A DNA stretch of 64,000 bases from Euborellia annulipes (GCA_023213315.1 JAKCPI010021899.1:1-64000); one strand, 5' to 3'; counted from the stretch's first letter, positions 20,274 to 31,800 are shown. The notes: a model not told the origin generated them from the sequence alone. Translations and numbers: made by a program.

Positions 20274-20935
20274 CAGTGAGGAACAATATCAAGACCCACC
20301 CATGCGTTTTCTACATGTGATTATTTCCTTGTTTAAAAAAATATATATATTTTTTAAAGTAACTCATGGCTCAGACCTAGAAAATTTACAATAATGATTT
20401 TCATTTTCTTTTATATAAAAACAATGGAATAATCACAAGTAGAAAACGCATGGATGGGACTTAATATTATTATTATTATTCTTTATTTCCTTCCTGTAGA
20501 CACAAATTCTTGTGTATGGAAGCGTCAACTTTTATACATGGCATTTTTAACATTTATAGATTTTAAAACATTTATACATGGCGAGAAAAAAAAATAAATA
20601 AATAAATACACAGATGACAAAACAACACAAATGACACTACAGAGAAAATTACAAAAAAAAAGTCTTCCAATGAATAAATGGTTCTTCAAATTAAATGTCT
20701 TTTAGTCTTTTTTTGAAGATGTCTTGATTTCAGTGCCACCTATATTTGCTTTGGGAGCATATTAAATACTTTAGGTCCCATTGCCTCTTCCGATCACTCT
20801 CCCAACACTAGCCTCGTTCTTGGAGCCCTTAGATCCTTGGACCTTGGATCCTCTTGAGTCATATTGGTGTACATCCTCTCCCACAACAAATGCACTCCTA
20901 AGCCGGTAGATTTTGACACAGATATTGACCCTCAC
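20274..20935. mobile_element. Tc1/mariner-type MITE split by a retroelement tail
   Basis: Left end CAGTGAGGAACAATATCAAG; right end ..GATATTGACCCTCACTG. The right TIR is cut at about 20470 and resumes at about 20920. Confidence 0.7.
20466..20920 (-). mobile_element. Probable non-LTR retrotransposon 3' end
   Basis: Read on the minus strand this 450-bp insert ends in (AAT)n, a typical CR1/L2-like 3' tail, and sits inside a TIR. Only short open stretches remain and no domain is identifiable. Confidence 0.4.
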
Positions 20936-22248
20936 TGTACAAAAAAAGAACATGGAATCAAAATATATTTTTTTATTTGAAAAACAAAATATTAAACTAT
21001 TAATAAAATAGAAATATATTTGAGGTAGCAAACGAAAAGTAAATATAGAAAAAAAACAATACAAATTAGTTCTCACTCGTGTCTGAGACTATGAGATCGT
21101 ATTCCCGCCTCGATTCTAATTCTGTGTCTTCAAAACTTTCATCCTCTGGATATTTTTGGTATCCTTGTACCATTTTTTTTGGTGTATTATACTTTAGTGA
21201 GAATGAACAATATACATTAATTTTTTTGATCTTTCAAACGACAATCTGTTTCGAAGTGAGTTATGTACATTACTCCACATAGAGAACGATTTTTCTATCT
21301 GCGCAGATGATTTTACTTTCAATTTACATCTAATTAACTTGCATAAAATCACGAATAATTGTTACATAGTTTTTGTCAATGTTTTCATTGGTGTATACGG
21401 GATGCTTTTGATGTGGGCTTGAATTAGTGGAAGTTACTGCTCTTTCATTAAATGGTATGTTTATTTTTTTGTTTTCTTTCTTTCGTCGGTGAAATTTGAC
21501 TAATATTTAATGATAAAGAATCCATATCTGCCTGACTAGAAGAACTAGCAACATCTATTATAGCTGTAGTTGTTTTGGTTGTTGCATTTTCCATCTAAAA
21601 CAAATATATATAAAAGAATGAATAATAAATAGAAAAAATAAAAACTCTTTGTCTTTGAGCTTAGATAAAGCTGACATTATTTAATTTGTTATTTGGTACT
21701 TTAGGTTTGTTGTTCTGTGGCTCTTTCTGATATCGGGCTCCGATCAAAAACAAAATATTAAATAAACCAATTAATTGGATGTCAATGGGACAAATTAAAT
21801 ACCGAGTTGTTTGGTTCATTTAGATAGTTGAGTAATTAACTATGTATCTTGTACAAATAAAATGTAAAAATGATAATAAAAGGCAGAAAGGAATATTTGT
21901 TTGAGGAAGAGAAAGATCGAACAAAATTCGAATATCAAATCAATAAGTGTTATTTTTTGGACATAGTTCTATCTAGGGCTATTTTAAACCTCGTTTGTAG
22001 ATAGATGAAAAGCTTTTAATTGATACTTTTCAAGAATGTCTTGTTGAAATATATATAAAATTCCAAACAATTTTGAACTGTCACTGAATAAAGACATGCA
22101 AACTTACTTCAATCTCTGATTCAACTCCGTGATGATCCGGACGTTGGGAATTTGCAAATCTTTCTAAAAAAGTTTTCAACCATTAGTGTACTTTAAAAAC
22201 AAAATAAAATAAAACAATATTTGCTATACCAATTGAAAATTTATTTAC

Positions 22249-22391
22249 CTGTGTCTCAGTAATCTTCCTAGAGCTGAGTTTATTATAATTTTTTTGCATA
22301 TATTGCAAAGAGCTTTGTATTTCTTATTTTGTTTAATTATTTGATAGTCTAATAATTTAAAATTTGTAGTAGGTGGTCTTCCATCTGGCAT
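22249..22391 (-). CDS. BED-type zinc finger exon of the hAT remnant
   Basis: Open from ATG at 22389-22391 to a GTAAAT donor; encodes CNICKK and LLRHR. Exit phase 2 fits the next exon if AAAG is the acceptor. Confidence 0.55.
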
Positions 22392-22489
22392 TTTTGAAAA
22401 TTTGTTTTTATATTGTATATAAATAATAAAAAATATGATTCATTCTAGTCATAAATGATTTTTATTTTGAATTTCCTTTCTCGTCGGGT

Positions 22490-22593
22490 GTGCGCATGCG
22501 CATCCGAGTTTTATACGTTTTATACAGTTTTATCCGCGATTTTTGTATAAAACTGCAAAATCATGTATAAAACCCAACTCTGGTTTCTTGTCA
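22490..22593. promoter_or_regulatory. Subterminal region and possible promoter of the hAT remnant
   Basis: TGCGCATGCGC (NRF1-like palindrome) near 22490 and several GTTTTATAC repeats in both directions before the CAGAGTTGGG end. Such subterminal repeats are usual transposase binding sites in hAT elements. Confidence 0.4.
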
Positions 22594-22598
22594 TTTGA

Positions 22599-22829
22599 TT
22601 AGGCATGCAAGTCTTCTCCAACTGGCATGTGTATTTGATAAGCCTTTTGTGATTGGCCGATAGTGACCAATCAGAGCGCTTGTTTTAGGCGGGTGTTGGC
22701 ATCAAGTCTCTCTCTGCTTCCCGTTGTCCCATCAGTCGCCGTAATGAGGCCAAGTGTTAATTATCATATCTGTGTTTGTTTAATCCAATAAAAGAAGTTA
22801 CCTTTGATTGTGTTAGTTGAACCCACACT
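22599..22829 (+). mobile_element. Possible solo LTR
   Basis: Begins TGTCATTTG, holds two inverted CCAAT-type motifs (GATTGG, CCAATCAG) and a late AATAAAAG, and ends CCCACA. No target duplication confirmed. Confidence 0.25.
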
Positions 22830-23750
22830 TTCCTCATGTTTGAACATTTACCTGAACACTCTTCACACCTTAACAACCTGAGTGATGACTACCTACCATC
22901 TCAACTGTCCATTCATAGGATTCCTTCAAAACGCCTGCTTGCATCCAAATCCAGGTACCCTACGCCATCTTGCTTTCCTAATTATTTTTTTTCTTTTTAC
23001 ATATTAAAACAAAAAACTAATTTACCGAGCCTTTATTTATTAAAAAATTATATTGATATATAATTTTTTTAAATATTAATTGAAATTTCCGACCCATCCC
23101 ACTCCCTTTTTTTTTATTAGATGGTATTAATATAACAAAAATAAGTTAATTCTCAAAAATATTTTAATGGAAAGGTTTTTTTTTTTTTTAAATATTAATC
23201 GTTTCCAAAATTTAAGAAAAGGGAGGTAAATTTCCCCCTCCCAGACTACAATTCATTATTTTTTTGCCTATTGTCCTAACACATTTGATGGACCGTCTAT
23301 TCCTCCCAAGATATCATTTTTTCAAAACCTTAATTACGAATATTAAACTTTGTTCCTTTCTTCTTTTCTGGTCTTTATTACAATTTGGCTGCTATAAATC
23401 TAAACCAATTACAAGAGATGCAACTGCTTTTTCAATAATCTCTTTGACTCTTTTAAATATTCAAAGAGTATTTTTTATTGCTTATGAATAGTAGTATCCA
23501 AATAGAAGTTTTTTTTTTTTTTTTAATATTGTAATCATTTATAAACCGTTCCCGTTGATTAAAAAAAGGGGAGGTATTTTCTTTTACAATAATAAAACTT
23601 CTTTTCTGAGAATTATTCCATTTTGACAGCCATAAATCTAACACAATAAAAAGATACAACTCCTTTTTCAATAACATTTTCTATTGTAAATTTGATCTCT
23701 TTGACTCTATTAAATTTTCTAAGAGTATTTTTTAACATTTTTTTTTTTTT
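22830..23750. other. No gene seen
   Basis: AT-rich. A partly duplicated pattern (AGAGTATTTTTTA.., 23465 and 23710) suggests an old tandem duplication of about 240 bp. Confidence 0.4.
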
Positions 23751-24645
23751 TTACTTTCTCTTACCTCTATATATGTTAATATAAAGAGAAAGTATTGGGT
23801 TCAAGTCAAAAATTCGATGCCGAGATTTTTTTTTACTTTCTCTTACCCTATATATAAAATATATATAGAGAGAAAGTAAACTATTGCGATCATGTCAAAA
23901 ATTCGATGACGAGATTTTGATGGATATACATGTTTTGAGGTCCCCTGAGTCCAAAAAAGTGGACCCCGCTAATTGGTCTATGTGGACATTTTTAACCATG
24001 AAGGAAATTAGCTAGGAGGTTGAAATTTTATATTCAAGTTAGGTACCCCCATGGGACGTGACACGAAGCTTTTGAACAAAATCGACCAAAGAGTACTAGT
24101 ACTTTACTGATGCTCTTTTTCAGTTTTTTTTCTATTTTCTCTAAATTCGCTCCAACGATTTTTTTTTAAATTCAAAAATCCATTATTTTTTAGATTCTCT
24201 TTGAAATGTATGTCATTTTCTCATTGAAATTTTCTGAAGACCACTTTACTCTTGTACTCCATAGAAAAGATAGGAGAAATGGTTGCCATGGTAACAAAAT
24301 ATAAATATTTTCCCATACTTATAAATTTTACACCTTGAAAATCGAATGTACCCTACTGTTGGAAACTAAATACATGTCGACACGAAAAAATCTGGTGCGA
24401 CATTCACACCAGATTTTTTAATCTGCTCACCTGAAAATTTAGCCCAGTGAAGATTTGGTACCTTTTCATGTGGACGGTCACAAATAATTTCCCATGTCTA
24501 GAAATTTTACATCTTGAATTCTAATATAACATACTGTCAGAAACTAAATATTAATATAGTCGATACAAAAAATCTGGTGTGACAAGCTCAGAACACACCT
24601 TTCTCTGACCTTAGTACTGTGGTACTGGTCACACCAGATTTTTTG
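23751..24645 (+). mobile_element. Element A, two tandem hairpin starts and one near-complete body
   Basis: A truncated start (23751-23828) is followed directly by a second start (23831) whose body runs to the far end: ATCTGGTGTGAC..GTCACACCAGAT hairpin at 24568-24642. Confidence 0.8.
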
Positions 24646-24649
24646 TTTA

Positions 24650-25335
24650 TATTATAAAATATATTCCACTTGTAAGATAAAAACTTTTAACTATTGACTA
24701 GGTTAGTTTTAATCAAACACTAGGTTTTTAACGCCTACTAATTGCTTGAATAGCGATAAAGATTTTTGTTGTTGTGTGTCGCATGTCTGACCCAAATCCT
24801 GGTCTTCCCCCTCTCCATTAGGTATGCATTGCATGGGGCGGGTTAAGCACCAAGCCCGGTACTCGTCGAGTATAGTACCCTTAGGTTATTCAAACCGTAG
24901 CAAATGGTTGCTCCTCGTCGTCATGCATTAACGATGCTTTAATTTCTGTTCCCGGACCGCACAATTTTCGGCCCGTCGGTGAGCGACAGGCCAGAACTAA
25001 TACCGAGCCTGATAATTATTCATGTTCTATAATTATAGGGAAAAACTTAACTTCTCTTCTTGGTCCCTTGCCAAAATGATGAAATTCCTCCTTTTTAATG
25101 AGAGATGACAGCCACCAATAAATCAAAACCATTTTCGCCGCTCGACTAAATATTTAATGATCAATGTTATTTCAATCGAACTATTTAATCTACAATACAT
25201 AAAGTTTAATCCAAATTAATTAATGGATTCAATTATCAACTAAACAATATTCTCTTAGGACGAAGATTCCTTTTAAATCCCTTAGATTTATTTCAGCAAA
25301 GTTCCCTTTAATTTATTTTATGAAAAAAAAGTCGG
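24650..25335. other. No gene seen; GC-richer block at 24790-25010
   Basis: Contains a 220-bp block richer in GC (CCCGGTACTCGTCGAG region) that I cannot assign. Confidence 0.4.
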
Positions 25336-25560
25336 ATTATGGGCGCTCGCTGGTGTAGTGGGCAAGGATGTCGGCTTCTACTAAGAAGATCCGCGTTCAA
25401 ATCCGGGGCTTTGAAGGATTTTTTCATTAAATAAAAATATTTATTTAAAACAAACCTCAAACAGGCGCTGGATAGGAATATTGGATCCCACCACAATAGC
25501 CCCCTGGCAACTCTACGAGGAGAGGGAGTTTCTGTGTCATCCCGTCTTGTGGAAGCGGCT

Positions 25561-26166
25561 CTACGTGTAAGCACAGGATGCGTCGCCGCATCGGGGCGCT
25601 TCCGTATAAGGGCGCCATAATTTACGCAATACAGGCGGGGAAAAAATTTTCCGCGGTGCGGAAAACTTAAAGGTGGAATTCCGAGCAACGGACAGAGCGC
25701 AGCGTCAATAGGTCACTGCAGCCGCGACAGTGTCGCGCTTGTGGCTTCCGATGTCGGCGTCAGTAAACAAACGCGACCTATTGTCCTTACCTAAAAAATG
25801 TTAATCCTATCAATATTTCATCTTCATTTTCGTTGAAGTCCGCCATTTTGTTTATTGTTTTGTTATGACAACGCTCCGGCAGCGGCCGATCGAGAACAAC
25901 GGGGCAGTGTCACTGCCGCCAGAGCGGCAATGACGTCACGGCAGTGCCGCGGCTGCAGTGACGCTATTGACGCTGCCGCTCTGTCGCGTTGCTCGGAATT
26001 CCACCTTAAATTCCGCGAAAAATTTTTCGAAGGGCGGCAAAAATTTTGTTTCTTTAAAAAAAAATTTTTGAGTTCAGGCCTCCTAGAAAAAAATTTCTAT
26101 ATACGCCCCTGGTTATAAAGGCGTCAAAGGCTCTGCATCGAGGCGCCAAAATTCTAGAGCCGGCCC
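25561..26166. mobile_element. hAT composite inserted in SINE family 4
   Basis: Left end CGGCTCTACG, right end ..CTAGAGCCGGCCCTTA; left end looks clipped. GTGGAAG flanks both sides. A second hAT-like piece and the piggyBac-like MITE 25671-26005 lie within. Confidence 0.5.
25671..26005. mobile_element. piggyBac-like MITE, GC-rich, 335 bp
   Basis: TIRs GGTGGAATTCCGAGCAACG with TTAA at 25667-25670 and 26006-26009. Interior is rich in GCGAC and CGCTG, unlike the AT-rich surroundings. Confidence 0.65.
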
Positions 26167-26229
26167 TTAGTGGAAGGGACGTAAAGAAGGTTCCCTCTCA
26201 GAGATGTATCTGATATCCTAAATTGACAA

Positions 26230-26330
26230 CAAACTGGCTCGCCCAAGGCGAGCAAGGGGGTGACAGGGGGCGCAGCCCCCTGATTAGACGGAAAGCCCGC
26301 TGAAGGCGGACTTTGCGACTATACAAATAT
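26230..26330. repeat. GC hairpin cluster
   Basis: Three short hairpins in a row: GCTCGCC..GGCGAGC, AGGGGGC..GCCCCCT and GTCCGCC-type. Helitron 3' ends can look like this; no CTRR end could be fixed. Confidence 0.3.
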
Positions 26331-27000
26331 ATAATTTACTTTTTTAATCGTACATAGTTGAGCCTCTTGTTGAAATTTAAAACTTTATTCATTAATAGTT
26401 TCTCGATTGTATAATCATAACTGAATTTTGTCTATTATAAATAACAAGTTGTTTCAATCCTCAACCCCTTGATGCGTTCGTATGACGGGGATGCCATATA
26501 AAATATTATATACCGCCTACAAAGCAAGTGATGACAAACTTTGAGACAAATCTACTTTATACTTTCCGCAAGTGAGCACACATGCACACACACACACACA
26601 CACTTTAACTTTAAGTACTAAAGTTAGTGTGGAGATGTTAATACCTGAATACGTGACCCATCTAACGAACGATCTCTTTCTTTTTCTCTGTATATTCAAG
26701 TCGATAAAAAAGAACTTACCTCAATGAATTATGATTACAAACACATCTACTGTATTTGATCTAGATGGTATCGTTGCATTGATAATAAATAACATTTTAT
26801 TTCCTTCCCTTTGACATGGTAAACAAACAATTTCAATGACATGAATAAATAAATAATAAATTTCATCGATTTATCATTGAAATTTACTTGTTTCTTCTAG
26901 AAAAATATTTATTTTGTTATATGGCTCAATAATGAAATGAATATACAAAAAATCTGATATTATGAGTATTGTCTTTAAACGAATTGTAATTAAACATGCC
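26331..27000. other. No gene seen
   Basis: AT-rich; (CA)n microsatellite at 26578-26604. Confidence 0.5.
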
Positions 27001-27165
27001 CTCGGGCTTGGCGTATTTTTTTTTTCTTAAGGTCTTTTTCGGCATCTAAGGCCATTTAGACCCCATCCCTATTTATTTCAAATGAGGCGTAGTTGGTAGC
27101 GCGCCTGCCTTGTATACCAAGGGTCGAGGGTTCTGATCCCAGGCATTTGGATACCAAATTAATTT
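27001..27165 (+). mobile_element. SINE family 1-like, rearranged
   Basis: Two partial heads, the second with TAGTTGGTAGCGCGCCTGCC and GGTTCTGATCCC; inverted tail pieces lie between them. Confidence 0.5.
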
Positions 27166-27179
27166 TTTAAATCAGTAAA

Positions 27180-28260
27180 AAGTTCCAAAGGGGACCCTTT
27201 GTGAATCGAAATTAACATGCAAAACTCCATAGGAATTTAACATTGGATCTATGGGAGAAAGAGCCGGAAAATGAATTTGAAAAATCTGAAATACTACATC
27301 GGTAAAGTGTACTTCAAACAATTTTCACTACAAATTTTACTAATATACTTTTTAAAGAGCATCTAAAAAATAGTCGATTTATGAATTTTAATCAAAATCG
27401 TTAGAGCCATTATTGAGAAAATCGAAAAAAAAAATCTGGTGTGACTGGCGCACAGCACACAACTTTCTCTTACCTTCGGTAATCGAAAGTTGTGTACTGT
27501 GCTTGTCACACCAGATTTTTTGTGTCGACATGTATTTAGTTCCCGACAGTACGGAACATTTGAATTCAGATGTAAAAATTTATAAGTATGGGAAAATATT
27601 TATATTTTGTTACCATGGCAACCATTTCTCCTATCCTTCCCTATGAAATACAAGAGTAAAGTGGTCTTCAGAAGATTTCAAACGCAAAATGAGAATATAC
27701 ATTTTAAAGAGCATCTAAAAAATAATTGATTTTTTGAATTTAAAAAAAAATCGTTGGAGCAAATTTTGAGAAAATCGAAAAAAACTGAAAAAGTACATCA
27801 GTAAAGTATTAGTAATCTTTGGCCGATTTTGATTAAAGCTTATTTTTCCGGTCCCGGGGGTGTTTAACTTAAATATAGAATTTCAACCTCGTAGCTCAAT
27901 TCCTTCATGCTTAAAATTGAACACAGACACACACACCCACCCACACCACCCACCCACCCCCCACACACAGACAGACCATGTCGCGAAAACCACTTTTTGG
28001 ATTCAGGGGGGCCTCCCCCCCCCCCCCCCCCCAAAACGTGAAGATCCATCAAAATCTCGACATCGAATTTTTGACATGAATCCAATACTTTCTCTCTATA
28101 TATATATTACATATATACATAGGTAAGAGAAAGTAAAACTGAAGAAGTACATCAGTAAAGTACAAGTACTTTTATTCAAAAGCTTATTTTCACCCCTCGG
28201 GGGTGCCTAATTTAAATGTAAAATTTTCACCTCGCACCCACCCCACACTCACACACACAG
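27180..28260 (-). mobile_element. Element A copies, minus orientation
   Basis: A partial body (27180-27430), a near-complete copy from the ATCTGGTGTGAC hairpin (27434-27520) to ..GGTAAGAGAAAGTAAAA (28136), then another body fragment to 28260. C homopolymer at 28015-28032. Confidence 0.8.
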
Positions 28261-28287
28261 CCAGACACACTGACTAATTGCGGAACC

Positions 28288-29001
28288 CACTTTTACTTTC
28301 TCTTACCTCTATATATATAATATAGAGAGAGAAAGTATTGGATTCATGTCAAAAATTCGATGTCGAGATTTTGATGGATCTTCACGTTTTGAGGGTCCCC
28401 TGAATCCAAAAAAGTGGTTTTCGCGACATGGTCTGTCTGTCTGTGGTGTCTGTGAACAAAATATCTCAAGAACGAAAAGAGCTAGGAGGTTGAAATTTTA
28501 TATTTAAGTTAGGCACCCCCATGGGACGTGACACGAAGCTTTTCAACAAAATTGGCCAAAAGTACTAGTACTTTACTGATGCAATTTTTCAGTTTTTTTC
28601 GATTTTCTCAAAATTTGCTCCAACGATTTTTTTTTAAATTCAAAATCAATTATTTTTTAGGTGCTCTTTCAAATGTATATTCTCATTTTGTGATTGAAAT
28701 CTTCTGAAGACCACTTTACTCTTGTTCTCCATAGAAAAGATAGGAGAAATGGTTGCCATGGTAACAAAATATAAACATTTTGCCATACTTATAAATTTTA
28801 CATCTTGAAAATCGAATGTACCATACTGTCGGAAACTAAATACATACCGACCACAAAAATCTGGTGTGACAGCACAGAACACAACTTTCGATTACCGAAG
28901 GTAAGAGAAAGTTGTGTGCTGTGCGCCAGTCACCACCAGATTTTTTGGTTTCAGGGGACCTCAAAACATTTATTACCAATTTAGATAAGAGAAAGTAAAA
29001 A
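28288..29001 (+). mobile_element. Element A, most complete copy, 714 bp
   Basis: Starts TTTTACTTTCTCTTACC and ends AAGAGAAAGTAAAA, so the outermost 14-15 bp are inverted repeats; ATCTGGTGTGAC hairpin lies about 60 bp inside the right end. Confidence 0.8.
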
Positions 29002-29080
29002 CTTTTTTCTCCAAAATCATTTTGTATTCAAAATATATACACCTGAGAACATATCTTTTTAATAAAATTAATTATTCATT

Positions 29081-29420
29081 ATACGTAAGGCTTATAGAAA
29101 GTTGGGGATGTTTGGTAGAGTTTTGATGGGGGCTTCTAAGAAAGTCAAGTCCAAAGTCTATTTAACTTATGTCAGATCTAATTTAGAGTATTGTTATGTG
29201 ACATGGAGACAAACATTAGTTTTGTTTTTGGAAAATTTGATAGGTAAAGTAACTTAGTCCTACTTGAATGTTAAACGAGTTAGGCTGGGTTAGTTTATTA
29301 TAAATGGAAAATAGAGAATGGGTTTAATTGAAATGGTGTCACGTTTTTTAGGTGATGGGAGAAATACCAAGCAGGTGTTAGAAGGTAATAGGATTGGATA
29401 GATCATAGGAAGGAAAGAAG
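29081..29420 (+). pseudogene. Non-LTR retrotransposon reverse transcriptase relic (thumb region)
   Basis: Open to a stop at 29255-29257; encodes RKLGMFGRVLMGAS and VYLTYVRSNLEYCYVTW, the YxxYVRxxLEYC pattern that follows the RT domain in Jockey/CR1-type LINEs. Further stops after that. Class is fairly sure, clade is not. Confidence 0.6.
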
Positions 29421-30460
29421 CTAAGATTCTTCAAAAATTTAGGTGTAGGCCTATAGATATGTGATCCAGTCTCTTTGTTTCTATCCTATGATTAATTTTC
29501 TAAAGTCCTCCGAGGATTTGTGCCTCTATACACATTTTTAGTACTAGAATATTAAATTTAAATTCTTTCAATTTTAATTTAATTGAGTTATACTGGATAT
29601 ATTAATTTTCAACTTTCCATTTTGATATTAAGGTAGAATTATTTATTAGATCCGTTTGAAATTCACAAATTATTCTTAAAATATGATTAAAGTTGAATGT
29701 TTTATTATTCATTCAGAAATTTCAACTCCAATCATCCATTTAATGATTTTGTGAAAATTTTAACTTTAATTTTCACTTATATATTATTATTATTATTATT
29801 CTCTAGGATGCTCATTTTGCATTAATTTTGGCAAAAGCAACAAATCGATTCGTTCACCCTCTTTCTATATTTGGCGCAGTTCCAAATTCAAATTGGAAAG
29901 AGATTTGGATTTAGATAGGTCTCTCGATCCCATGAGGGAAGAAGACTTAATAAAAATTTTAAAATATTAGGAGCTAATGTTTAAGTGGTAGTAAAAAAAA
30001 TTATAAATTATTCTTCTCCAAAAGGGAGGAACTAGAATAAATTGAAATTACATTTTTTTTTCATTTGGTTTCTGAGGCTGTGTTGGCTAGATTTATACAT
30101 GGTATATCTTTAAGAAATTTTGTAGTGTATTTTTTGTTCCCGATGGATCTTGTTTCTCAGAGACCACCTATTCGAAGTCCAGTTGTTCTTGAAACTCATT
30201 TTCGTTGTTGTTCTTCTTTCTGCCCAAGACATAAACAATTAAATGCTATTTCATACAACAAGCATATTAATTTCTATTTGCTCGGCAGCTAATAAAAGAA
30301 ATTGATTTATCTTCGATTTCAAACTGACTTGTGAGTATAGTCAACTACATGGGGAAGTAGTCACATAGCCAGAAAATATTTTTGATTGGTCAATCCCATC
30401 TTATAAATAAAGGTGTAAAAAGACTCAAATTACTCAGTCCCTATTTTTTTTTTTTTTTTT
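29421..30460. other. No gene recognised
   Basis: AT-rich. An open stretch at 30065-30292 (75 codons) has no recognisable domain; no splice context fixed. Confidence 0.4.
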
Positions 30461-30500
30461 TTTTTTAATAATAATCCAAAATAATTTTGCGGTAAACGAA

Positions 30501-30712
30501 CAGTGGCGTCATTTGGGGGGGGGGGCATTTGCCTCCCCCACATCTACGAGTATACAAACTGTACAAAATTAAACAATTAATTAAATTAAATATGTTTTGG
30601 CCAAATTTGAGTACCCATTTGTTTTGTAAGTAAATTTTAAGAAAAAAAAATGTTTGCCCCCCAAGAAAAAATTTGCCCCCCCCCCCAAGATAAAGTTGAA
30701 ATGACGCCACTG
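30501..30712. mobile_element. hAT MITE, 212 bp, 8-bp target duplication
   Basis: Ends CAGTGGCGTCATTT and AAATGACGCCACTG; TAAACGAA at 30493-30500 and 30713-30720. Long G and C runs inside. Confidence 0.9.
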
Positions 30713-31409
30713 TAAACGAACCCCTGACCCCTAGCACAAGGTGCTCAGCTCCAGGGGAAATTATCTCATACTGTATACAGAAATTTCACCTCGATTACAA
30801 AAAAAAATTTGCGGTAACCCCTTTGGAATTAGTATTTACGTAAATATATTTACCCATAGGCATTTTCCAATAATTCTCTGTGTGGTATTCTTCGAATTCC
30901 GTCAATTTTTCAATTTATCTTCAAATGTTGTCAAATTGCATAAAAACAATCATTTGTATCCCTGCCAATAAAATCCTAAATGTTTTATATGAAGTGGAAT
31001 TTTGAATTTTTCATCTTCCCTTTTAGTGAATGGAATATTTTAAAAATAATAGCCTAATAATAAATAGTCAAAAAAAAAAAAATCATCTCCTAAGGGCTCA
31101 CAACATGGATGACTCGTGCTTAGTGCGACTTCAGTCTGCCTTTCAACTTTTCTCTTGAATCAATGATCCTGATGTCTACGTATAAATAATCTAGGCAGGA
31201 AAAGAAAAAGAAAAAATTCTAAAAAAACAGATTTGAGTGCTTAGGGTTCTCATCACATCACATTTTCACTAAAAACTAATAAAAATTGCCATACTGTATT
31301 TATTTATTTTTTTTTTTAAATATTTGAATACATATAAAAGGTGTATAGCCTATGAATATATATAGGCTAATATCGTAGATATTTGAAATATTTTTCCCAA
31401 AGAATTTTG

Positions 31410-31800
31410 AGTGTATGTCGTCTGAAAGGGAGCAGCAGCAGCTGGCGCTCGTACCCACCACATCCAGCAGCAGGCAGCCGAGTTTTTTCGGACCAAGACT
31501 ATACTTAAACCCAGATAAAATTCAGAATGCGTGGGAGGTTTGAGCAATCGATAGGACGGGCGGCCAATGAGATTGTTGCGTGGGCGTGGTCTCGCCTGGA
31601 CACGCCCCCTCGACCAAGTAGGTCACTGAGAGAGCGAGCCTGGGGGAGTTCGCCACCCGACGACACCCCGCGGGTGCCGGCTGCTCCCGATGACCGATTC
31701 CTCTCTCTCTTTCTCTCTCATGCAGCCAATCAATGGGGGAAAGGTCACGGGTCACGTTTATGCCACTGCAGTTATCGCCGAGTTAACCCTCCATCTCATT
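31410..31800. promoter_or_regulatory. CpG-rich promoter-like island
   Basis: GC-rich in AT-rich DNA, with two GCCAAT boxes (31564, 31725), AATCGATAGG (DRE-like), GGGCGTGG and CACGCCCCC (Sp1/KLF-like), CT-rich initiator-like tract near 31705. Open frames run on both strands, probably because of high GC; no exon assigned. Confidence 0.4.

Larger units (their letters stand above)
21066..22593 (-). pseudogene. hAT transposase remnant: BED-type zinc finger plus C-terminal dimerisation tail
   Basis: Reading right to left. A TIR-like CAGAGTTGGG lies at 22584-22593. Exon 22249-22391 starts MPDGRPPTTNF and has CNICKK..GRLLRH, a BED-like finger. Exon 22108-22159 (AAAG acceptor, GTAAGT donor) and exon from 21594 (TTTTAG acceptor) join in phase. 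After a stop at 21448-21450 the frame shifts, then IEKSFSMWSNVHNSLRNRL and FERSKKLMYI match the hAT C-terminal dimerisation region. A further shift leads to an acidic tail ending at 21066. The catalytic middle is missing, so it is an internally deleted transposon or a decayed derived gene. Family is sure, status less so. Confidence 0.7.
25336..26215 (+). mobile_element. SINE family 4, split by a hAT composite
   Basis: tRNA-like head (GGTGTAGTGGGCAAGGATG; GTTCAAATCC B box), body to TTGTGGAAG at 25560, then resumes AGTGGAAGGGACGTAAAGAA at 26167. The minus copy at 33250-33505 is uninterrupted and shows the junction. Confidence 0.7.

Noticed and set aside
25308..25688. 126-residue protein on the minus strand
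   Set aside because: It spans SINE family 4 and hAT sequence, so it is a chance frame over repeats.
26230..26330. Helitron 3' terminus
   Set aside because: Hairpins are suggestive but no CTRR end and no TC start with A/T insertion could be defined.
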